A DNA stretch of 64,000 nucleotides from Prolixibacteraceae bacterium (GTDB lineage Bacteria; Bacteroidota; Bacteroidia; Bacteroidales; Prolixibacteraceae), in contig JAOARB010000032.1 in assembly GCA_025210775.1 (NCBI GenBank), forward strand, positions 155,694 to 219,693, written 5' to 3'. The translations under genes were made by a program, and so were the position numbers. Under the pieces are notes generated by a model, which ran no database searches, was not told the DNA's origin, and worked only from the letters and a program-made list of their open reading frames with translations. Positions 34,607 to 43,574 of the stretch are shown one piece after another (positions within the stretch are counted from its first letter, which is position 1; the number at the start of each line of letters is the position of its first letter).

Positions 34607-35492
34607 TACAGTATAAAAAAGAATCCTAAAATGAACTATCTAACAAAGATAGCCCATGAACGATTGCATCACAAAACATAATACTATTCAAACAATCTCG
34701 AACAAACATGGTTGAGAAAATAACTCTTCTGATTGTAACATGAATTTCATGATAGAGCTTATTGACATCCCTTATTAACAAGTCCTGTTTTAATGAAAAG
34801 AACTCCTGTGAAAGCACCTAAAGGAATTTAAAAAGAGATTATTCAACTTTATGACAAAAATAAACCACACAAAATCTAATTTCCACACCCTCGAACACAT
34901 TTACCCTTATCTCCTATTAATCAACTCTTTCTACCTCTTCTAATTTTAAAAAAGTTTAGACAAAGTAAATTCTACAATCTCAACTTTAATTTACACTCAA
35001 CACCCTACTTTTGGAGTAGTCTCTCCTCTTCCAATATCAATAGCTTATACTACTTATGTTTACAATAACCTCATTTTTAGTTCAAATCAACATAACTACA
35101 CATTCAAGTCAATATCACATCAAATTCACTATAACTTCATATCAACTTCATATTAAGTTCACTTATGCGTTATGATAAAATGAAGTTGATATGTAGTTGA
35201 TATGGTGATAAACTGGTCTCAATACAATAACAAAATGAAGTTATGATAACTCAGATATTAAGATAAGATCAGGTTAATATAGGTTTAAGTGATATTTGGT
35301 AGCTATAACTCAGTGGGCTGTTCATAAAAAGGAACAAATAAAAAAAGGTAGATAGTTCATCTCTATTGGGGTAAATAAACAAGTCTGGACGACCAGTATC
35401 AAACAGAAAGAGGTGTTATTTTACTCTTCATAAGAATAAAATAACACCCCTTAAATATCGATATTCTGTAAAACGATTACAGCAATAATCTG
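34607..35492. other. Long gene-free stretch with strand-asymmetric composition and inverted repeats
   Basis: Nearly 900 bases without a convincing gene. The plus strand is G-poor from about 34850 to 35165 and then becomes G-richer to about 35350, so the base skew flips near 35170. At the flip lies a perfect 14-bp inverted repeat: CATATCAACTTCAT at 35138-35151 and its complement at 35180-35193. Further partial copies of the ACTTCAT word lie on either side (35131-35140, 35235-35244). The right end holds the terminator of the YitT-family gene. A 63-residue open frame at 34626-34817 lacks gene-like features. Confidence 0.6.
35412..35448 (-). terminator. Hairpin after the YitT-family gene
   Basis: Perfect 12-bp stem GGTGTTATTTTA (35412-35423) with TAAAATAACACC (35437-35448), 13-nt loop, about 45 bases past the stop codon on the minus strand. 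The following sequence is only moderately T-rich. Confidence 0.6.
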
Positions 35493-36386
35493 CTAATATT
35501 TTAAAACATCAAAGCCATCACCGTAAACACCCATAACACTATTTTGTGAGATAAAGGCTTTCGGATCAATCTCTTTGATCTTTCTAAAAATTGGTGAAGC
35601 CTCACGTTTACGAACCACAGTCATGATCATCTTGACATTTTGTTTCGTATACCAGCCTGTACCATCAAACACAGTCAAACCACGGTTGGTCTCGTTGTTG
35701 ATAAAATCAGCCAACTCTTCATATTTCTCAGAAAAGATAAACATCTGAACCGACTGTTTAGCTCCATTCAAATAGGCATCAATGGTATAAGAAACTACCC
35801 ACATAGAAACAAAACCATAGACCATCTTATCGAGGGTATGGAAAACAAAATAAGACGAACCGATAATAAAGACATCACAAAGAAGGATAACCTTTCCTGG
35901 ACTAATATTACGATACTTATTGACTACCATCGCTATGATATCCGTTCCTCCTGAAGATCCCCCTTCATTAAAAACGACACCTAAGCCAAGTCCACACAAG
36001 ATCCCTCCAATAATAGTATTAAGGAAGATATCATCAACCATAGATGTCGTGATAAACTGTTGCATTAAACTCAACAGAAAAGACATCATAGAAAGACCAT
36101 AAATGGTTTTCATACCGAAGCTGGCTCCAAGAGCACGTATCGCCATCAATATTAAAAGACAGTTCACCAAGAAATAGGTATAACCGGTTTTAATACCAGA
36201 GATAAAATATACTACTGTAGCAATACCTGTCACTCCCCCACCAATCACTTTGGAAGGAATCAAAAAGGCAGTTACTCCAAACGAGTACATCAAAACACCG
36301 ATCGTTATAATCAAATAAGAACGGAACTCTCCTACGAACTTTTGTTTCATTTTAGGGTTACATTTAAAGGCAAATAAACTCTTCAC
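35493..36386 (-). CDS. YitT-family membrane protein (DUF161 plus DUF2179)
   Basis: A 297-residue protein with five to six membrane segments in the first 200 residues, including the family's SKVIGGGVTGIATVVYF and NEGGSSGGTDIIAMVVNKY motifs. A cytoplasmic DUF2179 domain at about residues 215-290 carries GLTVFDGTGWYTKQ and the end MGVYGDGFDV. YitT proteins are widespread and their transport substrate is unknown. The start is uncertain: the ATG at 36350 (MKQKFVGEF) is a good alternative to the one at 36386. Single gene on the minus strand. Confidence 0.88.
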   Translation of the reverse strand: MKSLFAFKCNPKMKQKFVGEFRSYLIITIGVLMYSFGVTAFLIPSKVIGGGVTGIATVVYFISGIKTGYTYFLVNCLLILMAIRALGASFGMKTIYGLSMMSFLLSLMQQFITTSMVDDIFLNTIIGGILCGLGLGVVFNEGGSSGGTDIIAMVVNKYRNISPGKVILLCDVFIIGSSYFVFHTLDKMVYGFVSMWVVSYTIDAYLNGAKQSVQMFIFSEKYEELADFINNETNRGLTVFDGTGWYTKQNVKMIMTVVRKREASPIFRKIKEIDPKAFISQNSVMGVYGDGFDVLKY

Positions 36387-36530
36387 CTTACGATAAAATA
36401 ATCATAAAAACTAACTCGACAATTCACTCTTACTTATACATTTAGACATATAAGCAACACTTTTCTCATTGCAGTGCAATGATATGATTTTTACCTTAAA
36501 AATAAAATTCCGGCGAAAATAGATTTAAAA

Positions 36531-36563
36531 AAACAGGTGTTTTATGACAAAACACCTGTTTTT
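36531..36563 (-). terminator. Terminator of leuS
   Basis: Perfect 13-bp stem AAACAGGTGTTTT (36531-36543), loop ATGAC, and its complement (36549-36561). On the minus strand it is followed by a T-run (A-rich plus 36526-36533). Confidence 0.88.
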
Positions 36564-36584
36564 TGTAAAAATATCTATTATGGG

Positions 36585-39371
36585 TTATTTTACCACAATG
36601 TTAATAATCTTCTTAGGAACAACAATTGTTTTCACAATCTGCTTACCTTCAACCCATTTCTGTGCTGATTCGTGAGCCAAAGCAGCCTCAACAATAGCAT
36701 CTTTATCCATATCTAAAGGAAGAGCTATTTTAAAACGCATCTTACCATTAAAAGAGACAGGATATTCGAAATTAGCTTCCACTAAATACTCTTCCTTAAA
36801 CTCAGGGAAGGAACTTTTAGTAATTGACGTTGTATGACCTAAAGCCAACCATAGTTCTTCTGCAATATGAGGAGCAAAAGGAGCCAATAATTGGATAAAT
36901 GGTTCGATGATGGCTTTTTTGTTACATTTCAAAGAAGTCAACTCGTTAGCACAAATCATAAAAGCAGAGATTGATGTATTAAAAGAGAATTTCTCAATAT
37001 CATGCTCAATCTTCTTGATCGTTTTATGAAGTACTTTTAGTTCGTCTGCTGTTGGTTCAGCATCCGATACAGAGAATTCATTATTTTGATCGTGACACAA
37101 ACGCCATACTTTACGTAGGAATTTATGAACCCCGTCAATACCGTTTGTATCCCAAGGTTTAGACGCTTCTAATGGTCCTAAGAACATCTCATACAAACGC
37201 AAAGTATCAGCACCATAATCGGCTACGATATCATCTGGATTCACTACGTTAAACATTGACTTAGACATCTTTTCGATAGCCCAACCACAACGATATTTAT
37301 CGTCTTCTAGAATAAATTCAGCATCCGCATATTCTGGCATCCACTTTTTGAATGCTTCTAGATCTAGAATGTCGTTATGAACGATGTTCACATCTACGTG
37401 AATCTCCGTTGTTTCGTAATTCTTCTTAAGTCCTTTAGAGACATAAGTATTGGTTCCTTTCACACGATATACGAAATTCGAACGCCCTTGGATCATTCCT
37501 TGGTTGATCAATTTTCTGAAAGGTTCGTCTTTTACTACCTCTCCTATATCGAATAAGAATTTGTTCCAAAAACGAGAATAGATCAAGTGACCTGTCGCAT
37601 GCTCAGTACCACCGATATAAAGATCGACATCTTGCCAATACTCATTGGCTTCTTTAGAAACCAAAGCATCGTTGTTACGAGAATCCATATAACGTAGATA
37701 GTATGCAGAAGATCCTGCAAAACCAGGCATCGTATTTAGCTCGATTGGATAACCATCTTTCGTCACCCAGTCTTTGGCACGTCCCAATGGTGGGTTACCA
37801 TCTTCTGTAGGCAAGTATTTATCTACTTCTGGTAGGTGAAGAGGAAGTTCATCCATATCAATCATCGTTGGAATACCGTCCTTGTAACATACAGGGAATG
37901 GCTCTCCCCAATATCTCTGACGTGAGAAGATCGCATCTCTTAAACGATAGTTGATCTTACGAGTACCAATCTTTTCTGTGTCCATCCATTCGATAATACG
38001 AAGAATCGCATCTTTCACTTTCATTCCAGTGAAATCACCAGAGTTAATCAAGATACCATCTTTAGAATCGTATGACTCTTCCCAAGTCGAAGGGTCTGTT
38101 AACTCTTCTCCCTCTTGAGCTACTACTTGTACGATAGGTAGATCAAAGTGTTTTGCAAAAGCAAAGTCACGACTATCGTGTGCAGGAACGGCCATAATTG
38201 CTCCTGTTCCATAACCAGCCAATACATAGTCGGAAACATAAACAGGGATCTCTTCGTTAGTCAAAGGATTGATAGCATAAGAACCAGTGAAAACACCACT
38301 TACACGTTTCACCTCTGTCATACGCTCTCTTTCGGTTCTCTTTTTGGTCTCTTCAAGATAAGCCTCTACCGCTTCTTTTTGTTCTGGAGTAGTCACTTGT
38401 GCAACATAATCGCTCTCTGGTGCTAAGACCATAAAACTTACTCCAAAGATAGTGTCAGGACGTGTAGTAAAGATCTCAAGATCTAAATCTGTTCCTTTCA
38501 CTTTAAAAAGTGCTTCTGCACCCTCAGAGCGACCAATCCAGTTTTTTTGAATTTCTGTCAATGAATCACTCCAATCAATATTTTCTAATCCGTCAAGAAG
38601 GCGTTGTGCATAAGAAGAAACACGCAATGACCATTGGCGCATTTTCTTTTGTACCACTGGATAACCTCCACGAACAGATAAACCTTCTTTTACTTCATCA
38701 TTGGCAAGAACAGTGCCTAATTCAGCACACCAGTTTACCATAGTGTCAGCCAAATAAGCCAAACGATAGTTCATCAATAGGTCCGACTTTTTCTTCTCAT
38801 CGAAAGCTTTCCACTCATCAGCCGTGAATTCTAGTTCTTCACTCTGAGCAGCAGTATGATTTGCACTACCATTCGCATCGAAATGAGCTTCCAATTGGCT
38901 TATAGGCATCGCTTTCTGTGCAGCCGTATCAAAATAGTGTTCAAACATTTGAATGAATGCCCACTGCGTCCATTTGTAATAATCTGGATCGCAAGTCTTG
39001 ATTTCACGATCCCAATCGTATGAAAAACCAATCTTATCAAGTTGTTCACGATATCTAAGAAGGTTCTTTTCTGTGGTGATAGCAGGATGTTGTCCTGTTT
39101 GAATAGCATATTGCTCTGCAGGAAGACCATAAGCATCATATCCCATAGGATGGAGCACATTAAAACCTTTTAATGTTTTATACCTACTGTAAATATCTGA
39201 TGCAATATACCCTAGAGGGTGTCCCACATGTAGTCCTGCCCCTGAAGGGTAAGGAAACATATCAAGTACATAGTACTTAGGTCTAGTAGAATCCACTTCA
39301 ACCTTATAGGTCTTTTCTGTAGCCCAATACTTTTGCCACTTCTTTTCTATTTCGCGAAAATTATAATCCAT
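36585..39371 (-). CDS. leuS: Leucyl-tRNA synthetase
   Basis: A 928-residue class I synthetase that charges tRNA-Leu. It has FPYPSGAGLHVGHPLGY (HIGH motif, about residues 39-55), an editing domain with TTRPDTIFGVSFMVLAPES and GTGAIMAVPAHDSRD, and the KMSKS motif in AIEKMSKSMFNVVNP. The anticodon-binding domain and LeuRS C-terminal domain follow. The length is usual for Bacteroidota. Single gene with its own terminator. Confidence 0.97.
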   Translation of the reverse strand: MDYNFREIEKKWQKYWATEKTYKVEVDSTRPKYYVLDMFPYPSGAGLHVGHPLGYIASDIYSRYKTLKGFNVLHPMGYDAYGLPAEQYAIQTGQHPAITTEKNLLRYREQLDKIGFSYDWDREIKTCDPDYYKWTQWAFIQMFEHYFDTAAQKAMPISQLEAHFDANGSANHTAAQSEELEFTADEWKAFDEKKKSDLLMNYRLAYLADTMVNWCAELGTVLANDEVKEGLSVRGGYPVVQKKMRQWSLRVSSYAQRLLDGLENIDWSDSLTEIQKNWIGRSEGAEALFKVKGTDLDLEIFTTRPDTIFGVSFMVLAPESDYVAQVTTPEQKEAVEAYLEETKKRTERERMTEVKRVSGVFTGSYAINPLTNEEIPVYVSDYVLAGYGTGAIMAVPAHDSRDFAFAKHFDLPIVQVVAQEGEELTDPSTWEESYDSKDGILINSGDFTGMKVKDAILRIIEWMDTEKIGTRKINYRLRDAIFSRQRYWGEPFPVCYKDGIPTMIDMDELPLHLPEVDKYLPTEDGNPPLGRAKDWVTKDGYPIELNTMPGFAGSSAYYLRYMDSRNNDALVSKEANEYWQDVDLYIGGTEHATGHLIYSRFWNKFLFDIGEVVKDEPFRKLINQGMIQGRSNFVYRVKGTNTYVSKGLKKNYETTEIHVDVNIVHNDILDLEAFKKWMPEYADAEFILEDDKYRCGWAIEKMSKSMFNVVNPDDIVADYGADTLRLYEMFLGPLEASKPWDTNGIDGVHKFLRKVWRLCHDQNNEFSVSDAEPTADELKVLHKTIKKIEHDIEKFSFNTSISAFMICANELTSLKCNKKAIIEPFIQLLAPFAPHIAEELWLALGHTTSITKSSFPEFKEEYLVEANFEYPVSFNGKMRFKIALPLDMDKDAIVEAALAHESAQKWVEGKQIVKTIVVPKKIINIVVK

Positions 39372-39776
39372 TTTACTACAAATCGTTACTGCGTTGATTG
39401 AATAAGATGCGAATTTACAAAAAAAGAAGGGAGGATGAAAAACTTTAGCTCTTTTGCCAACTACTTTCTTTTTATTTTCAATCTAAACAAATTAGCACAA
39501 AAGGAGCTTATACTCAGAAGAGTAATCTATTTCAAAGAAGACAAAATTTCTCTTTTTACTTAAATAACATGTAGACAATCGTTTATTCATTACAATTGGT
39601 AAAATTTGGGTATATTTGTCACTTTCAGGAAGTAGACTCTCGTTAAAGCCTTTTCTTTATGAAAAGGAATGAGACACTTTCATGAAAAGACATTTCATTA
39701 ACGACAGAAAATAACCCGTTGACAACCCCCTTCTAAAGGGAAGAAGATCAACATTATTTCGATATAGATTATACCG
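39372..39776. other. Spacer between leuS and lepA with a long structured lepA leader
   Basis: No gene seen. A full -7 match, TATATTTG, lies at 39611-39618, pointing to lepA. It implies a leader of about 150 nt containing short hairpins: CCTTTTC/GAAAAGG (39649-39667) and CCCTT/AAGGG (39728-39740). The leuS promoter must lie at the other end; only a weak TAAATTCG (minus strand) was noticed there. Confidence 0.5.
39611..39618 (+). promoter_or_regulatory. Probable -7 element of the lepA promoter
   Basis: TATATTTG, a full match to TAnnTTTG. No clear TTTG lies 19-20 bases upstream (TTTA is at 39582-39585), so the assignment rests on the -7 alone. Confidence 0.5.
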
Positions 39777-41564
39777 ATGAAGAATATTCGTAACTTTTGT
39801 ATTATTGCCCATATTGATCATGGGAAAAGTACCCTTGCGGATCGTCTGCTTCAAGTGACGCAAACGGTTAGTGAGAGAGAGATGAAAGCACAGGTTTTGG
39901 ATGATATGGACCTTGAACAAGAACGTGGAATTACCATTAAGAGTCATGCGATTCGTATGGACTATCAATATAAGGGGGAAGATTATACCCTTAACTTGAT
40001 TGATACTCCGGGCCACGTCGATTTCTCATATGAGGTGTCAAGATCTATTGCTGCTTGTGAAGGAGCACTACTTATTGTGGATGCAACACAAGGTATTCAA
40101 GCACAAACTATATCGAACTTGTATCTTGCCATTGAGAATGATTTGGAAATTATTCCTGTTCTTAACAAAATGGACCTTCCTAATGCAATGCCAGAAGTAG
40201 TAGAAGATCAGATTATCGACCTTATTGGTTGCGATAGAGAAGACATTCTACGTGCATCAGGCAAAACAGGAGAAGGTGTAGAAGAAGTTCTTTCTACCAT
40301 TATAGAGAAGGTTCCTGCACCAGTAGGTGATCCTGAAGCACCACTACAGTGTCTTATCTTTGACTCTGTTTTTAACCCATTTAGAGGTGTTATCGCATAT
40401 TTCAAAGTGGTAAATGGAGAGATCAATAAAGGGGACTGGGTGAAATTCATGGCCACCAACAACGATTATAAGGCGGAAGAGATTGGTCACCTACGCTTAG
40501 ATATGGATCCTACAAAGAAATTATCTACAGGAGATGTAGGATATATTATTTGTAGTATTAAAACAGCTAAAGAGGTTAAAGTTGGGGATACAATAACTCA
40601 CAAGGAACGATCTTGTGGAAACCTTATTGATGGTTTCGAGGAAGTAAAACCAATGGTCTTTGCAGGGGTTTATCCTATCGATAGTGAGGATTACGAAGAT
40701 CTTCGCGCTGCAATGGAGAAGCTACAGCTTAATGATGCATCTCTTACATATGAACCAGAATCTTCTGCTGCTTTAGGTTTTGGATTCCGTTGTGGTTTCT
40801 TAGGACTACTTCACATGGAAATTATCCAAGAACGTTTGGATAGAGAGTTCAATATGAACGTAATTACGACGGTTCCTAACGTTTCCTATATTGTCCACAC
40901 AAATAAAGGGGAACAATATGAAGTATATAACCCTAGTGGACTTCCTGAAGTGACACTTATCGATCACATTGAAGAGCCTATCATTAAAGCACAGATTATT
41001 ACTAAGTCGGACTTTATCGGACAGGTAATGTCTCTTTGTATGGAGAAACGTGGAGTACTTTCACACCAAAACTATCTTACTACCGATCGTGTTGAACTAT
41101 CGTTCACGATGCCTCTAGGTGAGATTGTATTTGATTTCTACGATAAATTGAAAAGTATCTCTAAAGGATATGCTTCTTTCGATTACCATCAGATAGGTTA
41201 CCAGAAAGCTAAATTGGTTCGTCTTGACATCCTTCTTAATGGTGAAATGGTAGATGCACTTTCTGCACTTATTCACTTTGATAATGCACAATCTTTTGGT
41301 CGACGTGTTTGTGAAAAACTGAAAGATTTGATTCCTAGACAACAGTTTGATATTGCTATCCAAGCTGCCATCGGAGCTAAAATTATTGCTCGTGAAACAG
41401 TGAAAGCAGTACGTAAAGATGTAACCGCTAAATGTTATGGTGGTGATATCTCTCGTAAACGTAAACTTCTAGAGAAGCAGAAAAAAGGTAAAAAACGTAT
41501 GAAACAAGTAGGTAATGTGGAAGTTCCACAGAAAGCATTCTTGGCTGTACTTAAGCTTGATTAA
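39777..41564 (+). CDS. lepA: Elongation factor 4 (LepA)
   Basis: A 595-residue translational GTPase that acts on ribosomes and helps initiation or back-translocation. The G domain shows IAHIDHGKSTLADRLL (P loop), DTPGHVDF and LNKMDLP. Domains II and V follow, and the LepA-specific C-terminal domain includes CYGGDISRKRKLLEKQKKGK. The length and architecture are standard. It is a single gene with a structured leader and a near-perfect terminator. Confidence 0.97.
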   Translation: MKNIRNFCIIAHIDHGKSTLADRLLQVTQTVSEREMKAQVLDDMDLEQERGITIKSHAIRMDYQYKGEDYTLNLIDTPGHVDFSYEVSRSIAACEGALLIVDATQGIQAQTISNLYLAIENDLEIIPVLNKMDLPNAMPEVVEDQIIDLIGCDREDILRASGKTGEGVEEVLSTIIEKVPAPVGDPEAPLQCLIFDSVFNPFRGVIAYFKVVNGEINKGDWVKFMATNNDYKAEEIGHLRLDMDPTKKLSTGDVGYIICSIKTAKEVKVGDTITHKERSCGNLIDGFEEVKPMVFAGVYPIDSEDYEDLRAAMEKLQLNDASLTYEPESSAALGFGFRCGFLGLLHMEIIQERLDREFNMNVITTVPNVSYIVHTNKGEQYEVYNPSGLPEVTLIDHIEEPIIKAQIITKSDFIGQVMSLCMEKRGVLSHQNYLTTDRVELSFTMPLGEIVFDFYDKLKSISKGYASFDYHQIGYQKAKLVRLDILLNGEMVDALSALIHFDNAQSFGRRVCEKLKDLIPRQQFDIAIQAAIGAKIIARETVKAVRKDVTAKCYGGDISRKRKLLEKQKKGKKRMKQVGNVEVPQKAFLAVLKLD

Positions 41565-41581
41565 TCATATTACTATATAAT

Positions 41582-41620
41582 AAAAGAGGTTGTGTCTTTT
41601 GAAGACACAACCTCTTTTTT
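41582..41620 (+). terminator. Terminator of lepA
   Basis: A perfect 17-bp stem (41582-41598 with 41602-41618) around loop TTG, ending in a T-run. It is one of the strongest hairpins in the window and starts 17 bases after the stop codon. Confidence 0.95.
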
Positions 41621-41745
41621 ATATCTGACACTTCAGTTATCAACAACTGCATCCCTGTTGATAACATAGTAAATAAACTATATAACAGTCGATTAAGATA
41701 AACGTCACGATTCAATTATCGACCAACAAACAAAACTGTTTAAAA

Positions 41746-42621
41746 CTAAAAGATATAGATATTATATCCCATCTTGTTGACCATCTGAGAAGAGGTCTTA
41801 GGCATCTTAAAATCAATAATATTATTGGTAATACTCACCATCTCTTCTGCATTCTTACGATGATGATCTGGACATTGATGCTGCACTCCATGCTTTTTTA
41901 ATTTTAGCAAAGGAAAGAGCTTTTTACACTTAGGGCAATTTCTTAGTTCTAAAGAAGGAAAAGAGTTCGCAAGAAGAGAAGGCATCCACATCTCTTTTAA
42001 ATAGTTATTACGCCCTTTAATAGTCCTTAAATGGAAGTTATTGCTTAGATCCATAGAATGAATCACATTGTTCCCAAAATTAAGACTCACAAGCTGAGAT
42101 TGCATGGATACGTTCAATCTCTTTAGCTGGTTGTCCTTTACATTTAGAAGACGTAATTTTGAAAATATTGGAAGGCGAATTGCCTTGATTCTATTTTGGT
42201 CTGCTACTAAAGACTCTAACTGAGACATCGACTCAACACTTAAAGACTCTAGCTGGTTTTTACTGACATCCAACATCTCAAGAGACAAAGGAAGAGACAC
42301 TGACGTGATGCGGTTATTGCTAATATCGAGATGTTTCAAGCTATCCAATCCACGAATGTTTAGTTTCGCTATACCTAACCCTGATAAATTCAATCCCTCT
42401 ATCCTTTTGGGATGATCGCCATTCCATATGATATGTTTCCAGAATGCAACATCTGAATTATTCCATCCCATTGTTTTTAGAGCCGATTCGTTCGAAGAAA
42501 ACGAATCTGAATTATCCTCTATAATCTGCATCAATACAGCAATGTCGTTACGATTGTAAACTTCTTGTTCTGGTTTGGCAACAGAGAAGATACACAAAAT
42601 CAAACATAATACGGCTTTCAT
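41746..42621 (-). CDS. Secreted leucine-rich-repeat protein with a Cys/His cluster
   Basis: A 291-residue protein with a signal-like N-terminus (MKAVLCLILCIFSVAKP). The middle (about residues 75-215) holds about six short LRR units of the LxxLDISNN, LEMLDVSKN, LRLLNVKDN type. After the repeats come NCPKC (near 229-233) and HQCPDHH (near 249-255), a CxxC...CxxHH arrangement that could bind a metal. No sorting domain or lipobox was seen. Function unknown; LRR proteins commonly bind other proteins. It stands alone between the lepA terminator and tRNA-Cys. An inverted pair of TTATCAACA-like words lies beyond its stop codon at 41636-41665. Confidence 0.75.
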   Translation of the reverse strand: MKAVLCLILCIFSVAKPEQEVYNRNDIAVLMQIIEDNSDSFSSNESALKTMGWNNSDVAFWKHIIWNGDHPKRIEGLNLSGLGIAKLNIRGLDSLKHLDISNNRITSVSLPLSLEMLDVSKNQLESLSVESMSQLESLVADQNRIKAIRLPIFSKLRLLNVKDNQLKRLNVSMQSQLVSLNFGNNVIHSMDLSNNFHLRTIKGRNNYLKEMWMPSLLANSFPSLELRNCPKCKKLFPLLKLKKHGVQHQCPDHHRKNAEEMVSITNNIIDFKMPKTSSQMVNKMGYNIYIF

Positions 42622-42780
42622 AATAATAATTTACAAAGTCTATTAAAAACAACTTCTGCTATTTGTAATAGCTAGATTTATATTGGTTTAATGTCTACAC
42701 CGTTAACATAAGACATCATTTTGTGTTATTTGTTTCACTTTTTCTTGTTAAAAAAGCATAACAACCTGGGGGAGGTTATA

Positions 42781-42812
42781 AAAAAAAGCCCACCATTTAA
42801 AATGATGAGCTT
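42781..42812 (-). terminator. Terminator after tRNA-Cys
   Basis: On the minus strand AGCTCATCATTT pairs with AAATGGTGGGCT (several G-U wobbles) and is followed by a run of seven Ts. It lies just downstream of the tRNA 3' end. Confidence 0.8.
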
Positions 42813-42818
42813 TATTAG

Positions 42819-42889
42819 ATGTCAGTGGCGGATTCGAACCGCCGTGGATGTTTTTGCAGACCACTGCCTAGCCACTCGGCCAACCGACC
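42819..42889 (-). tRNA. tRNA-Cys (anticodon GCA) with two non-canonical pairs
   Basis: The anticodon loop CTGCAAA gives GCA, the D arm is GCC/GGC, the T arm is GGCGG-TTCGAAT-CCGCC, and the discriminator is U73, the hallmark of tRNA-Cys. Two positions do not pair normally: G1 opposes A72 at the end of the acceptor stem, and G30 opposes A40 in the anticodon stem. No CCA is encoded. A good promoter upstream and a terminator downstream suggest that it is expressed. Confidence 0.85.
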
Positions 42890-42911
42890 TTTTTATTTGC
42901 TTTAGCGGTTG

Positions 42912-42942
42912 CAAATGTAATAAAAAAGAAATTACATCCAAC
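42912..42942 (-). promoter_or_regulatory. Promoter of tRNA-Cys
   Basis: Minus strand: GTTG (42939-42942), exactly 19 bases, then TACATTTG (42912-42919), a full match to TAnnTTTG. It ends 23 bases upstream of the tRNA. Confidence 0.65.
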
Positions 42943-42967
42943 TATTATACAATAAAAAAATGCAATT

Positions 42968-43327
42968 TTATCTCTCTTGCGTAACGCTAACCGAGCCTAT
43001 TTGTCCGCCCATAGGAGGATTTAGTTTAGAGACTTTGATTCGAGCATGTTTCACTTGATCGCCAAAATCATTGTATAAACGATCCAATATTCTTCCTGTA
43101 ACATGTTCTAATAATTTAGAAGGAATTTGCATCTCTTCTTGAATTAATTCATAGGCTTTCAGATAGTTTAGTGCATCGTCCAAATCATCACTCTTTGAAG
43201 CTTTTTCACAATCGGTCTCTATTCGAGCATAAACGATAAAATTATTTCCAACCACTTGCTCTTCTTCAAAATGTCCATGATATGCATGAAAATACATATC
43301 TTCTATCTCAATTACTCCGTATTGCAT
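42968..43327 (-). CDS. folB: Dihydroneopterin aldolase
   Basis: A 119-residue FolB-type protein of folate synthesis that cleaves dihydroneopterin to hydroxymethyl-dihydropterin. It begins GVIEIEDMYFHAYHG, the family's usual first strand. Near the end, RIKVSKLNPPMGGQIGSVSV contains the catalytic lysine region. The length is normal. Single gene; a short inverted repeat TGTAAT/ATTACA (42916-42936) lies past its stop codon. Confidence 0.93.
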   Translation of the reverse strand: MQYGVIEIEDMYFHAYHGHFEEEQVVGNNFIVYARIETDCEKASKSDDLDDALNYLKAYELIQEEMQIPSKLLEHVTGRILDRLYNDFGDQVKHARIKVSKLNPPMGGQIGSVSVTQER

Positions 43328-43451
43328 CTGTTTGTAATATTTTTTAAAAAAAGTTGATTAAATATGGGCTAAAAGCACATAAAAGCATCAATACACTGTC
43401 TCAAAATGCAAATTAATAAATAAAAATCGAAAGAGTTTAAAGAAACTATTT

Positions 43452-43459
43452 TACTTTTG
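43452..43459 (+). promoter_or_regulatory. Probable -7 element of the glnS promoter inside a palindrome
   Basis: TACTTTTG fully matches TAnnTTTG and sits inside the hairpin CTATTTTAC-TTTT-GTAAAATAG (43446-43467). No good -33 element was found. The implied leader is about 110 nt and contains GATGC/GCATC and AAGGC/GCCTT hairpins. Confidence 0.45.
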
Positions 43460-43574
43460 TAAAATAGTAAAGATGCGATATCTAAAAGCATCTTTTCTTC
43501 GACTTTTCTTTTTAAAAACTAGCTTTTTGTAAAAAAGGCTCTTTAGCCTTTCTTTCAAAATAAAGAGATATATC

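Noticed and set aside
34626..34817. 63-residue open frame in the long spacer
   Set aside because: No recognisable motif, no promoter or terminator, and a composition like the surrounding non-coding DNA.
41636..41665. Inverted pair of TTATCAACA words resembling DnaA boxes
   Set aside because: Only two words, each one mismatch from TTATCCACA, with no further boxes, AT-rich unwinding region or dnaA/dnaN nearby. A simple hairpin after the LRR gene is more likely.
42721..42984. 87-residue open frame
   Set aside because: It runs straight through the tRNA-Cys gene on the other strand and resembles no protein.
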